Positions 27,537 to 37,323 are shown, numbered from the stretch's first letter. The stretch: 64,000 nucleotides of DNA from 20CM-2-55-15 sp963738025 (GCA_963738025.1 CAVTWA010000005.1:744001-808000); one strand, 5' to 3'. Program-made: numbers and translations. The notes: generated from the sequence alone by a model not told the origin.

Positions 27537-28682
27537 ATGAAGCTGAGCAGCGATCGCGTTTTAACGACGCACGTTGGGAGTCTGCCGCGCAGTCAGGCGG
27601 TCGTCGACTTACTTTTTAAAAAGGAACAAGGTGAGCCGTACGATCCCAGTGAATTCGACCGCGTCATGTCCGAAGCCGTTTCAGAAACGGTGCGCCGGCA
27701 GGTGGAGATCGGAATCGATTGCGTGAGCGACGGTGAGACGTCGAAAATCGGCTACGCGACATATATAAAGAACCGGCTGACCGGCTTTTCCGGCGACAGC
27801 CCGCGCCAGATTGCTCTCGATCTTCAACCCTATCCGGAGTTTCGAGCCCGGATGGCTGTGTTCGCGGGCAAGCAGGCGTTCAAGCGGCAATCCTGTACGG
27901 GCAATATCAGCTATGCCGGTCATGCCGAATTGGAAAAGGACATTTCGCATTTCCGCGCCGCCCTGCAGAGGCATCGAGCCCACGATGGATTCCTGAATGC
28001 GGCCTCGCCAGGAGTGGTATCGGCTTTTCAGCCGAACGCGGCTTATCCGACCCACGCGGCATACGTTGAAGCGATTGGTGCCGCAATGCAGGTGGAGTAT
28101 GAAGCCATCGTCAATGCGGGATTTGTCCTTCAACTCGATTGCCCCGACCTGGCAATGGCACGGCACACCGGGTTTCAGGACCTGACGGAATCGGAGTTTT
28201 TGAAACGCGCGGAGCATCAGATGGAAGTGATGAATCACGCGCTCCGCAACATTCCGGCGGAGTTGCTCCGGATGCATGTGTGCTGGGGGAACTACGAAGG
28301 TCCGCACGATTGTGATATCGCATTGGAGAAAATTATTCAGATCATTCTCAAGGGAAAGCCTTCTGCCATTCAGTTCGAGGCGTCGAATCCGCGGCACGCG
28401 CACGAATGGGTCGTCTGGAAGAATGCGCGAATCCCGGATAACAAGGTCCTGATTCCGGGAGTGCTCACCTCGACATCCAATTATGTCGAGCATCCGGAGC
28501 TGGTCGCGCAGCGTATCTGTCAGTTTGCGGACATCGTTGGTCGCGAACGAGTGATTGCCGGAACAGACTGCGGCTTCGGAACATTCGCGGGAATTGGTAA
28601 AATGGACGCGGAAATTTCGTTCAAGAAACTAAAAGTGCTGGTTGAGGGTGCGGAACTCGCATCCAGGCGCTTATGGGAGTAA
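27537..28682 (+). CDS. Cobalamin-independent methionine synthase-family methyltransferase
   Basis: 381 residues, the size of the C-terminal catalytic half of MetE alone. It begins with the family motif LTTHVGSLPRS. The zinc ligands of the family can be placed: His247 and Cys249 (MHVCWGNYEG), Glu281 (IQFEASNPRHAHEW) and Cys345 (IAGTDCGFGTF). The C-terminal-only members transfer methyl or alkyl groups to thiols (homocysteine, coenzyme M-like). The true substrate is uncertain. It is followed at 15 bases by a SnoaL-fold gene and then a lipoprotein gene, apparently one operon. Confidence 0.85.
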   Translation: MKLSSDRVLTTHVGSLPRSQAVVDLLFKKEQGEPYDPSEFDRVMSEAVSETVRRQVEIGIDCVSDGETSKIGYATYIKNRLTGFSGDSPRQIALDLQPYPEFRARMAVFAGKQAFKRQSCTGNISYAGHAELEKDISHFRAALQRHRAHDGFLNAASPGVVSAFQPNAAYPTHAAYVEAIGAAMQVEYEAIVNAGFVLQLDCPDLAMARHTGFQDLTESEFLKRAEHQMEVMNHALRNIPAELLRMHVCWGNYEGPHDCDIALEKIIQIILKGKPSAIQFEASNPRHAHEWVVWKNARIPDNKVLIPGVLTSTSNYVEHPELVAQRICQFADIVGRERVIAGTDCGFGTFAGIGKMDAEISFKKLKVLVEGAELASRRLWE

Positions 28683-28697
28683 GCCCGATAGGCTTAA

Positions 28698-29135
28698 ATG
28701 GACACAATCGCAATCGAGCGTGCCTGCGAAAGACTCGTGCTGGATTTCGTGTTTTTCAGCGACCATCAGCAGCCTGAAGCGCTGTCGCAACTGTTTGCCA
28801 CCAACGGTGTCATGCATCGCCCGAGCGGTGATTCGCTGATCGGGCGCGACGCGATCTATCAGGCGTATCAGTCCAGGCCTCCCGGCCGTCTCACGCGCCA
28901 CATCTGTACGAACATTCGAATCACCATCGATTCCGCAGACCGTGCACGCGGCGTCAGCTATGCTTTGATTTACTCTGCGAACTTGAATCAGCCGTCTTAT
29001 GCGCATTTCGGCATCGAAACCGAGCCTCGTCACATTGTGGGCGAGTTCGAGGATGAGTTCGTGAGAACTCCGGAAGGCTTTCGTTTCGCTGTCCGCCATG
29101 CCCGTTTTGTCATGCATACGAAGGGAGCGTTATGA
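28698..29135 (+). CDS. SnoaL-like (NTF2-fold) protein
   Basis: 145 residues. The pattern ALSQLFATNGVMHRPSGDSL with IGRDAIYQAYQSRPPG and HICTNIRITIDS is the small cone-shaped alpha+beta fold of SnoaL_4 proteins, which act as isomerases, hydrolases or binding proteins. No signal peptide. It lies between the MetE-core gene and the lipoprotein gene, and its stop overlaps the next start by 4 bases (ATGA), which suggests coupled translation. Confidence 0.78.
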   Translation: MDTIAIERACERLVLDFVFFSDHQQPEALSQLFATNGVMHRPSGDSLIGRDAIYQAYQSRPPGRLTRHICTNIRITIDSADRARGVSYALIYSANLNQPSYAHFGIETEPRHIVGEFEDEFVRTPEGFRFAVRHARFVMHTKGAL

Positions 29136-29536
29136 AATCCATCATCGCCTGTTTGACGTTTGCAGTTCTGTTCCTGGTTGCAGGTTGTGGATCCAAACCG
29201 GCGAGTTCGGGTAATGGCGTTCCCGCCGGCACCTGGTCCGGAGATTACGGACCCGATGCCGATCGCCGCGATCCTGTGACACTGGACTTGCGATGGGAGG
29301 ACTCGAATCTGCGCGGCACCGTCCGCGCCGGACCTCGGTCGCTCGACGTGCACAATGGTTCATTCAAGCCGGAGACCGGCGCGATCACGCTGGAATTCGA
29401 TGCGCAAAACAACGGAAGAACTGTTCATTACATGATTGACGGCAAAGTCGACGGTAACAAGATGAGCGGCAGCTGGCGCACCGAAGGCGGCCCGAACGGC
29501 GACTTTCATCTCACGCGCAATGATGAAGCAAAATAG
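29132..29536 (+). CDS. Small lipoprotein
   Basis: 134 residues with a lipoprotein signal peptide; the lipobox LVAGC puts the acylated Cys at 19. The mature part is Gly/Asp-rich and beta-strand-like (GTWSGDYGPDADRRDPVTLD, then SGSWRTEGGPNGDFHLTRN), a pattern of small secreted beta-sandwich proteins. No function assigned. Last gene of the apparent three-gene operon; the PAL-B palindrome directly after its stop may end the transcript. Confidence 0.75.
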   Translation: MKSIIACLTFAVLFLVAGCGSKPASSGNGVPAGTWSGDYGPDADRRDPVTLDLRWEDSNLRGTVRAGPRSLDVHNGSFKPETGAITLEFDAQNNGRTVHYMIDGKVDGNKMSGSWRTEGGPNGDFHLTRNDEAK

Positions 29537-29661
29537 TCAAACGTTTGAGAAAGTGAATAAGCCACGGATTGAACGGATTTAACGGATGGGCGCATTCAAA
29601 GGATTTAGGCGCCCATCCGTTAAATCCGTTCAATCCGTGGCTTATTCACTACCGTTTGATT
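29537..29661. repeat. PAL-B element
   Basis: Long hairpin: AGTGAATAAGCCACGGATTG and the following bases (29552 on) pair with a right arm ending CTTATTCACT at 29650, with GGATGGGCGC / GCGCCCATCC near the loop. CAAACG / CGTTTG extends the stem outward. It starts right at the lipoprotein stop codon and could work as a terminator. Confidence 0.75.
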
Positions 29662-29681
29662 AGCGAGCCGCCGAAATTCCA

Positions 29682-29710
29682 TTGACATAAGTAATAGAAA
29701 ACAATAGTGT
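29682..29710 (+). promoter_or_regulatory. Possible promoter of ankyrin gene
   Basis: TTGACA at 29682-29687 and TAGTGT at 29705-29710 are 17 bases apart, followed about 70 bases later by the ATG. The -35 box is perfect, the -10 box is weak. Confidence 0.3.
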
Positions 29711-29779
29711 GCATCTGAAAATCTGTATCCAATATTGTTCGATGACCTATTCCTCACTTCCGTATAGAATTGGCACATT

Positions 29780-31303
29780 ATGATCCATTCAATCGTGATG
29801 GCTACCTTGATGGCTTTAGCGACACCAGCCGGCGGCGCCGCAAATCTGGCGGAAGCGGCGATGCATCGCGATATGGTGGCGGTGCGTTCTCTGCTGAATC
29901 AAAAGGCCGATGTGAATGCGCCGGGGACGGACGGAACTCCCGCCCTCCACTGGGTCGTACGCGTCGATGATCTGGACACGGCCCGCCTTCTGATTCAGGC
30001 CGGCGCCAACGTCAAATTTGCAGACCGCTACGGGGTTACGCCGATTTACCTTGCGGCGTCCAATGGCAACGCAGGGATGCTGAAACTTCTGTTGGATTCC
30101 GGGGCGGATGCCAATACCGTCGATCCGACCGGAGAGACGACGCTGATGACTGCAGCTAAAATCGGCGATCTGGAGTCTGTTCGAGTTCTGCTCGACCGCG
30201 GCGCAAAAGTGGATGCAACGGACCCGTCGTTTCACCAGACAGCGCTGATGATTGCTGTTCGCGATAATCATCCCGGCGTAGTGCAGCTTCTGGTTCAGCG
30301 CGGAGCCAACGTGAATGCCCAGACGCGAACCGGTGAAACACCGGGTTGGATCTTGCCGAATTCTGTCCCTGGTTTCGGCCATGGTATCGGCATTGTTCGT
30401 GGCGGCCTGCCCGACCGCGGCTCGCGCTACTTCATTCCAGGTGGACTCACTCCGCTGTTGTATGCAGCGCGCGACGGCCGGCTTGAAGCGGCGAAGACTC
30501 TAGTCGATGCCGGTGCAAACCTGGAAATGGTCGATCCCAACGGGATTACGCCGCTGCTCATGGCGATCAGTAACAGTCAGATGGCCACGGCGCGCTTCCT
30601 GATCGAAAAAGGCGCGAAGATCAATGTCAGCGACTGGTATGGGCGTACCCCGCTATGGACGGCTGTCGAGGTCCGCAACATGGACTTCGACAACGGGTCT
30701 TTTGAAAACGGCGTCGAGCGTGGACCGGTACTGGATCTGATCAAGTTGCTGCTCGACAAAGGCGCCGATCCCAATGTGCGCACGAAGGAAAGCATCCCGA
30801 TTCGCCGCTTCATGCTGCGCACGACGGGCACGCTCGAATGGGTGGATTTCACCGGGCAGACTCCGTTCCTCAGGGCCGCATATGCCGGTGATCTTACCGT
30901 GATGCGGCTTTTGCTCGATCATGGCGCCGATCCGAAGATTGCGACGTTCGGCGGCACGACTCCATTGATGGTCGCCGCCGGTGTGAACTGGGTGGTCGAT
31001 CAGACCTATGACGAAGGTCAGAAGAATCTGTTGGACGCTGTGAAGCTCTGTTACGAACTCGGAATGAGCGTAAATGACGTCAATTCGATGGGCATTACGG
31101 CAGTCATGGGTGCGGCAAATCGCGGCTCAGACGAAATCATCGAATGGCTTGTCTCGAAGGGCGCGCGCCTCGACGTGAAAGATAAGGAAGGACGCACGGC
31201 GCTGAACTGGGCTGAAGGTGTTTTCCTGGCCACCCATCCGGGTAAGGCCAAACCGAGCTCCATGGCGCTCATCAAGAAGTTGATGACTGGTAAAGCGGAA
31301 TAA
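29780..31303 (+). CDS. Secreted ankyrin-repeat protein
   Basis: 507 residues. The N-terminus (MIHSIVMATLMALATPAGGA) resembles a short signal peptide. Then come about ten ankyrin repeats of the form ...GxTPLxxAxxxGxxExVxxLLxxGADxNxxD..., for example TDGTPALHWVVRVDDLDTAR, YGVTPIYLAASNGNAGMLKL and GETTLMTAAKIGDLESVRVL. Such proteins act in protein binding outside the cytoplasm in this phylum. The gene heads a block with a planctomycete-type cytochrome gene and a DUF1552 gene, and a paralogous block lies at 38.5-43.8 kb. Confidence 0.85.
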   Translation: MIHSIVMATLMALATPAGGAANLAEAAMHRDMVAVRSLLNQKADVNAPGTDGTPALHWVVRVDDLDTARLLIQAGANVKFADRYGVTPIYLAASNGNAGMLKLLLDSGADANTVDPTGETTLMTAAKIGDLESVRVLLDRGAKVDATDPSFHQTALMIAVRDNHPGVVQLLVQRGANVNAQTRTGETPGWILPNSVPGFGHGIGIVRGGLPDRGSRYFIPGGLTPLLYAARDGRLEAAKTLVDAGANLEMVDPNGITPLLMAISNSQMATARFLIEKGAKINVSDWYGRTPLWTAVEVRNMDFDNGSFENGVERGPVLDLIKLLLDKGADPNVRTKESIPIRRFMLRTTGTLEWVDFTGQTPFLRAAYAGDLTVMRLLLDHGADPKIATFGGTTPLMVAAGVNWVVDQTYDEGQKNLLDAVKLCYELGMSVNDVNSMGITAVMGAANRGSDEIIEWLVSKGARLDVKDKEGRTALNWAEGVFLATHPGKAKPSSMALIKKLMTGKAE

Positions 31304-31308
31304 CAATG

Positions 31309-31394
31309 GAACACAAGACGCCGCGACAAGACAGCACGGATCAGGGAAAGTTAGATTTTTTCACGTCTTTGTGTTTGTTGTGCCTCTTGTGTTC
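31309..31394. repeat. PAL-C element, degenerate
   Basis: GAACACAAG (31309-31317) pairs with CTTGTGTTC (31386-31394); the inner arms are eroded. The right arm runs directly into the coding frame of the cytochrome pseudogene that follows (see that entry). Confidence 0.6.
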
Positions 31395-33619
31395 GGATTC
31401 CGCGTTTTGCCGCCCAGAGTCCAGCAGCTCTCGATAACTCGCTTCCCAGTCAATACTGCGTCGGCTGCCATAATCAACGCGCGAAGACCGCGGGTCTTAT
31501 GCTCGACAGCATGGACTATTCGAACATCTCCAAGGACGCTGTGACCTGGGAAAAGGTTATCCGCAAGATCAAGACCGGCATGATGCCGCCGAGCGGAGCG
31601 CGCAGGCCGGACCGCGCTGTTCTTGATGGGTTTGCGTCCGAGGTTGAGAAGCGTCTGGATGCGGCGGCCGCCGCCCACCCGAATCCCGGAACAACCGCCC
31701 TGCATCGGCTGAACCGCACCGAATATGCGAAATGTCGTCCGCGATCTGCTGGCGATGGATGTCGATGTGGCGGCGCTCCTGCCTCAAGACGATGCCAGTG
31801 ACGGGTTCGACAACATCGCGGATGCACTGGGAACGTCCCCGTCTCTGATTCAGGGATACATTTCCGCGGCGATGAAGATATCGCGTCGCGCGGTCGGCGA
31901 CAGAACGCTGATTCCGACGCAGGTTACCTACAATGCGCCAGGCGGTTTTTCGCAGGACCGCCACATCGAAGGCCTTCCGCTCGGCACGCGTGGCGGCATG
32001 CTCATTCAGCACACGTTTCCAATGGACGCGGAATATGAATTCACCGTTGGCGGCGGATTCGGTGGTGGTGGCGGCGGGTGGCGCCGCGACAGACATCACC
32101 ATGGATGGCATGAAGGTCGAAGTTCGAAATACCTCGAAGCTTCCGGCTGCCGGTCACTGCCGGCCCTCATACTCTTGGCGCCGCTCTGATTGACCGTCAA
32201 CGGGGGGCTGGCGTCGACGATTCGTATTCGGATTTCAGGGTCAACGGTGCGTTCACGTCAGGTGGCGGCGTCAACACGATCGTGATCAATGGGCCGTTCA
32301 GCCCAGCCGGGGCGGGGGATACGCCCAGCCGCAAGCGAATCTTCGTGTGCCATCCCACTAACGCCAATGACGAGCTTTCCTGCGCGCGGCAGATCGTCGG
32401 GACGATCGCGCGCCGGGCCTTCCGCCGGCCTCGTTCAGGATTCTGAACTTGCGACGTTAATGAACTTCTATCAACAGGGCCGCAAAGGGCGGATTTCGAA
32501 ACGGGAATCCAGCAGGCCCTGGCCAGAATTCTCGTGGCTCCAGCGTTTCTGTACCGGGTTGAAGACGAGCCGGCTTCGACTGCGGAGGGCGGCATCTATC
32601 GTCTCAGCAATCTCGAACTGGCCTCACGACTGTCGTTCTTCTTGTGGAGCAGCATGCCGGACGACGAACTCCTGGATGTGGCGGTAAAAGGCAAGCTCAG
32701 TGAGCCAAAAGTGTTCGAGCAACAAGTCAAACGAATGTTGTCGGATTCGAAAGCTCAGGCACTGGTGACCAATTTCGCCGGGCAGTGGCTGGGTCTGCGG
32801 GAATTGGCAAAGGTCGAAACTTCCGCCAAGAATTTCGACGACAACCTTCGGCAGTCGTTCAAACGCGAAACGGAGATGCTGTTCGAGAGTGTCATGCGGG
32901 AAGATCGCAGCATTGTGACACTGCTGGATGCGGATTACACGTTTGTGGACGAGCGGCTCGCCCAGCATTACGGCATTCCTGATATTCACGGCAGCTATTT
33001 CCGGCGCGTCACTCTTGATGCCTCGAGTTCCCGGCGAGGCATACTGGGTCAGGGGTCTTTCCTGACCGTGAGTTCTGTCGGGACGCGAACCTCGCCGGTC
33101 ACGCGTGGCCGATGGATTCTCGAAAATGTTCTTGGCACGCCGGCGCCGGTCCCTCCGCCCGGCATCGATACGAACCTGGAAAAAGATGCCGAGCAGGTGA
33201 AAGTCACTTCCTTACGGCAGCGTCTGGAGTTGCATCGCAAGGTCGAGCCTTGCGCCAGTTGCCACAAAATCATGGACCCGATAGGTTTTTCCCTGGAGAA
33301 TTTCGATATGGTGGGCACCTGGCGCCAGCTCGATGGGAAAACACCGATCGACGCGGCGGGCCAACTGGTCGATGGAACGAAGCTCAATGGAGTTACGGAT
33401 TTGCGAAATGCGCTGTTGTCACGCCGGGAAATGTTTGTAAGCACGGCGACGCAGAAGCTTTTGACTTACGCTATCGGCCGCACGGTGCAATACTACGACA
33501 TGCCCGCCGTCCGTTCGATCGTGCGGAAAGCTGCTGAGAATGACTATAAGTTTTCGTCCCTGGTGCTGGGCGTGGTCGAGAGCGACGAATTTCAGAAGAA
33601 AATGAAGACTAAATCGTAG
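31355..33619 (+). pseudogene. Planctomycete-type cytochrome c protein (DUF1587/1592/1588/1585), broken by indels
   Basis: Homologous over its whole length to the intact gene 39847-42177. It starts after a stop at 31352 with no ATG before 31499; the frame reads IFSRLCVCCASCVR (PAL-C arm), then SLPSQYCVGCHNQRAKTAGL with the heme site CVGCH at 31457-31471. The frame must then be shifted near 31727 (extra A), about 32085, about 32145, about 32430 and about 32490. From 32534 to 33619 it is open: AFLYRVEDEPASTAEGGIYR, LELASRLSFFLWSSMPDDEL, SYFRRVTLDASSSRRGILGQ, and the second heme-type CxxCH (CASCHKIMDPIGF). No in-frame nonsense mutations were seen, so the gene is either newly decayed or poorly sequenced. 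Family role (inferred): multiheme/PSD cytochrome protein of unknown extracellular oxidative function, always beside DUF1552. Confidence 0.75.
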
Positions 33620-33630
33620 GAGGCTGAGAA

Positions 33631-34958
33631 ATGGCATTCATCACGAAAAAGCATCTATCACGGCGCACATTCCTGACAGGAGCGGGCGTCACGATCGCGC
33701 TGCCTTTTCTGGAATCCATGGTCCCTGCAGCGACGCCGTTGCAGCAAACTGCCGCAAAGGCCCGCACCCGTTTCGGCGCCATTTATTTTCCGCACGGGGC
33801 CACGATGGACAAGTGGACGCCTGCCGGTGATGGCGCGAATTTCGAATTATCCGAAATTCTTCAGCCGCTGAAACCCTACAACGATCGGATCAACATCATC
33901 AGCGACCTCAGCCATCCGCAGGCTTATGGTGGTGGCTCCGCGACATCCAACCACACACGTTCGGCCGCCGCGTACCTCAGCGGCGCGCAGGCGAAGGCCG
34001 GCCCGCAGGCCTATCTGGGCGTCACGGTGGATCAAGTCGCCGCTCAAAAAATCGGCCAGGATACGGCAATGCCTTCGCTGGAACTCGGCATTGAAGACCC
34101 GAGCTTGAGCTGCGGCGACGGGCTGAGCTGCGCTTATCGCGACACCATTTCATGGCAGAACGCGACCTCGCCGTTGCCGATGCAGAACAATCCGCAGGTC
34201 GTCTTCGAACGATTGTTCGGCGATGGCAGCACGGACACCGCTCCGCCGTGCCCGCCGCGAACAGTCGCTCAGCCTGCTGGATTCGGTGATGGGAGACGTG
34301 AATTCGCTCAACAAAAAGATCCCGGCGACCGACCGCTCCCGCGTCGAACAGTATTTGAATGACCTGCGCGAGATCGAGCGCCGCATCGAAAAGGCCGGCC
34401 AGCAGGTTTCATCCGACCTCAATGTACCTGCCGCTCCGACGGGCGTTCCGAAAGATTTCGAGGAGCACATCAAATTGATGTTCGACCTGTGGGTGCTGGC
34501 ATGGCAGGCCGATCTGACGCGCGTGACGACGCTCTTAATGGCAAAAGAACTGAGCAATTCGGTTTACGCCAAGAGCGGCATTCGCGACGCTTTCCACATC
34601 CTCTCGCACCATTCGAACCTGCGCGAGAACATGGATAAGTTTGCCGTCTTGAACCGCTATCACGTTACGGTGTTCACATATCTGCTCGAAAAGCTGAAGG
34701 CCACGCCCGACGGGGACGGCAACCTGCTGGATCATTCCATCGTTCTTTATGGCAGCGCGATGGCGGACGCCAATCAGCACAATCATGCCCCGCTGCCCAT
34801 CGTTCTGGCGGGCGGCGCTTCAGGCAGGCTCAAGGGAGGCCGGCATATCCGGAATCCGAAGGACACCACGATGTCGAACCTGCTGCTCGCCGATTCTCGA
34901 CAAGCTTGGCGTTCAAAGAGAGTCCTTCGGCGACAGCACTGGCCTGATGGCGATATAA
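33631..34958 (+). pseudogene. DUF1552 Tat-exported protein, two single-base shifts
   Basis: AGGAGG lies 8 bases before the ATG. The N-terminus is a Tat signal (KHLSRRTFLTGAGVTIALPF). It then matches the intact DUF1552 copy at 38496-39821: FGAIYFPHGATMDKWTPAGD, NRINIISDLSHPQ-like segment, VVFERLFGDGS. One extra base near 34235-34245 and one extra G near 34893 break the frame; corrected, it ends LLLAILDKLGVQRESFGDST plus GLMAI. Only 11 bases separate it from the cytochrome gene. Same caution as for that gene: recent decay or sequencing error. Confidence 0.75.
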
Positions 34959-34976
34959 GCGCGGGACTCTAAAAAA

Positions 34977-35047
34977 GGCCGGGCGGTCACAGACCGCCCC
35001 TACAGCTTGAGGTTCGCGACTGTAGGGGCGCTCTATGAGCGCCCGGC
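34977..35047. repeat. PAL-E palindrome
   Basis: Cloverleaf-like: outer arms GGCCGGGCG / CGCCCGGCC, hairpins GGGCGGT-N5-ACCGCCC and GGGCGCT-N5-AGCGCCC, and inner arms CTACAG / CTGTAG. It starts 19 bases after the corrected DUF1552 stop and lies between converging genes. The motif GGTC[TA]GTG / TCTATGA resembles the outer repeat of the 18.5-kb PAL-A copy. Confidence 0.7.
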
Positions 35048-35071
35048 CCTTTCGTTTATCCTTAGCGGCGG

Positions 35072-35353
35072 CTATGCGCCTTCATAAGGAAAGCGGTGGA
35101 TGTTTTTCACACATTCACTTAATGCCACAAGCATCGTCGGCCCCCAGCCGCAGGGGGTGAACGGCACGGTCTTCTGATTCGTCTGCTTGTCCGCTTCGGC
35201 GTAGAAAAGCATGTTCATGTGATTGGGTTTGGCGAACTCATGAACGGTGATGCGGAACTCAATGCTTTGCTGCCCCTGCGGTACCTTGAGAGAGAAGAAA
35301 TGCAATTGCGCGAATTCTTCTTTTGAATCGTTTGCAAACATCCAATCAGCCAT
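35072..35353 (-). CDS. Conserved small protein, unknown function
   Basis: 93 residues if it starts at MADWMFANDSKEEFAQ (35353); a longer version would start at 35443. Contains SIEFRITVHEFAKPNHMNML and FTPCGWGPTMLVALSECVKN with two Cys. No signal peptide or membrane segment. The longer start would add a basic stretch that overlaps the PAL-F side. Function unknown. Confidence 0.45.
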   Translation of the reverse strand: MADWMFANDSKEEFAQLHFFSLKVPQGQQSIEFRITVHEFAKPNHMNMLFYAEADKQTNQKTVPFTPCGWGPTMLVALSECVKNIHRFPYEGA

Positions 35354-35411
35354 GGCGACGGATTCTACCAGCTTCCAGGCAATTCCCGATAACTTTGGAT
35401 CTTTGCGGTTT

Positions 35412-35592
35412 GTAGCCGCGGAGCGGCGTAAGAGTGTAGCCACGGCCGAAGGCCGTGGGTTTGTTTACAAAAGCAATGAGCCGCGGTAGCGGCGAAAGAT
35501 TCTTTCGCCGCTACTGCGGCTTACGGCTGGCTGGGAATTGAAACCCACGGCCTTCGGCCGTGGCTAGGCTCTGACGCCGCAATCCGCGGCTA
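35412..35592. repeat. PAL-F palindrome, three nested hairpins
   Basis: Outer TAGCCGCGG / CCGCGGCTA; middle arms TAGCCACGGCCGAAGGCCGT / ACGGCCTTCGGCCGTGGCTA; inner AGCCGCGGTAGCGGCGAAAGA / TCTTTCGCCGCTACTGCGGCT. It sits between two minus-strand genes, with no coding potential. Different sequence from PAL-A but the same nested design. Confidence 0.75.
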
Positions 35593-35610
35593 AAAACGCT
35601 GAAGGATTCT

Positions 35611-36420
35611 TTATTCGATGCCGGCGCCGCGATCGATCCATTGTTCGTCGGTCATGGCAAAGCGAGCCTGGATATAGCCTTCAGCGTCGGGGCCGACCGT
35701 ATGGCGAAACTTCCACGTGCCGCTTTCGATAATGCCCAGGATCTTTTCTGCCACGACGTTCGGCGTCGTTGGTTGTTCCAGCGACGCCGCAAACAAACCC
35801 GCCATCCGGCGGGCGTGGGGGTAAGCGGACGCGCCGGGTTCTTTTGCTATCGTTTGAGCCATCTCGGTGTTGATGATGCCGGGTTCGACCACGAGGACCC
35901 GTATGTTGAAGATCTTCGCCTCTTGTGCCAGCCCTTCGCTCAGCGCTTCCAGCGCCCACTTCGATGCGGCGTAAGGGGTCAGCGGCGGCGACGAGATACG
36001 TCCGCCAACTGAACTTACATTAACAATGCAACCGCTCCGCCGCTGGCGCATCGCCGGCATTACAGCCTGAATGCAACGCAGAGGTCCGAGATAGTTGGTC
36101 TCCATCAGCGCCCGGAATTCGGAAACCGCAAGTTCCTCGACCGAGCCTCTGCGCGCAATGCCGGCGTTGTTAATGAGGATATCGATGGGGCCATGTTGTG
36201 CCTGGATCGCTCCGACGGTTTCGTGGACCGAGAGATCCGAATCCACATCCATCGTGACTATACGAATCGGCAGACTCTCTTTGGCCGCGGCCTCGGCCAA
36301 TTCTGGTGAGCGGTTCGGGTTGCGCATCGCGGCAAATACGGTGTAGCCCCCCCGGCCGAGAGCTAATGCCGTGGCGAGGCCAATACCTTTGCTGGTCCCG
36401 GTAATCAATACGGATGGCAT
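35611..36420 (-). CDS. Short-chain dehydrogenase/reductase
   Basis: 269 residues, the classical SDR length. The NAD(P) motif TGTSKGIG is at 8-15 and NNAG at 84-87; catalytic Ser137 (NVSSVGG), Tyr150 and Lys154 (YAASK) are all present. The basic or neutral choice after strand 2 (AAMRNPNRS) favours NADP(H). No signal peptide. Substrate unknown; the next gene in the same direction ends 11 bases away but faces the same way, so co-transcription is possible. Confidence 0.92.
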   Translation of the reverse strand: MPSVLITGTSKGIGLATALALGRGGYTVFAAMRNPNRSPELAEAAAKESLPIRIVTMDVDSDLSVHETVGAIQAQHGPIDILINNAGIARRGSVEELAVSEFRALMETNYLGPLRCIQAVMPAMRQRRSGCIVNVSSVGGRISSPPLTPYAASKWALEALSEGLAQEAKIFNIRVLVVEPGIINTEMAQTIAKEPGASAYPHARRMAGLFAASLEQPTTPNVVAEKILGIIESGTWKFRHTVGPDAEGYIQARFAMTDEQWIDRGAGIE

Positions 36421-36430
36421 CGAGAAAATC

Positions 36431-37225
36431 CTACTTGCCCACCATGTGCGGCAGATCCTTACTGTTTTCTTCGCAGATGCTTTCGATGAGGTCGGTGTCG
36501 GGCACCAGGTTCCAGCCGAGTTTCACAGACCACGGTTTGGTATACGCCATTGGATCGTCAATCGTAACGTCGATGTCGATATGTCCGATCGTCGGCCGCG
36601 TGTACCGTTCGACGACGCGCAGCGCCTCCGTACCCGGCAATCCGCGCATGTCGAGCCAGGTTTTTCCATTCTGTCCGATGGTTTCGACGACGAATGTGTC
36701 TCCTTCCCAGCGGCCAACGGAATATCCCATCCATGTGGGTTGCGGATCCTTAGGCAACGGCCGGCCGTCTGTGAAAACCTGACGGTAAATCGTCCGAGAC
36801 TCGTATAAGAAGAGCAAGACCTCCGGCGTCTGCACGACTTTCAGACCATCCGGAATATTGTTTTTCTCCGGTATACCGGAGGGCAGACAGCGTACGCCGG
36901 GGTGATCTTTTCCGTTGTTGTCGATGCGCTCCTTATACAGAGCCGCTGCCCAGGGTTGAAGCGGGACCTCTTCGGGTTTCAAGTCGGTGGCCAGGTTCAG
37001 GAGATGCCTCACATTGTCTCCTGGCATCCAGAATCCTGAAAGGTCCACCTTCCCGTCGGAAGCGCGTCGGGGCGGCGCCTTCATGTCCACTTTGCCATCA
37101 GCAGTGCGGGGCATGTTCTTCCACGGATAGGGATCCCATTGGGCCATGGCGGTTGAAGGAACAATCTCCATGAGAGCCAGAATCAAAAGAAACATGCGGA
37201 ACGCCGGCGAAAGATTCCTGATCAT
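36431..37225 (-). CDS. Secreted acidobacterial protein, unknown function
   Basis: 264 residues from the ATG at 37225, chosen because AAGGAG lies 6 bases upstream and a signal peptide follows (FRMFLLILALMEIVPSTAMA, then Q). The mature part has YPWKNMPRTADGKVD, LPKDPQPTWMGYSVGRWEGD, TFVVETIGQNGKTWLD and IDDPMAYTKPWSV, which define a common family of exported proteins in Acidobacteria with no known function. Divergent from a DUF6152 gene at 37324, a frequent neighbour of this family. Confidence 0.75.
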   Translation of the reverse strand: MIRNLSPAFRMFLLILALMEIVPSTAMAQWDPYPWKNMPRTADGKVDMKAPPRRASDGKVDLSGFWMPGDNVRHLLNLATDLKPEEVPLQPWAAALYKERIDNNGKDHPGVRCLPSGIPEKNNIPDGLKVVQTPEVLLFLYESRTIYRQVFTDGRPLPKDPQPTWMGYSVGRWEGDTFVVETIGQNGKTWLDMRGLPGTEALRVVERYTRPTIGHIDIDVTIDDPMAYTKPWSVKLGWNLVPDTDLIESICEENSKDLPHMVGK

Positions 37226-37323
37226 TGCTGCTCCTTGTTCGCCGGATTCTATCGCAAAATTCCCCGAATTCCGCAGTTTGACATAAAGGACGAAAGGCCG
37301 TACTGTGCCGTGGAGGTTTCCAG

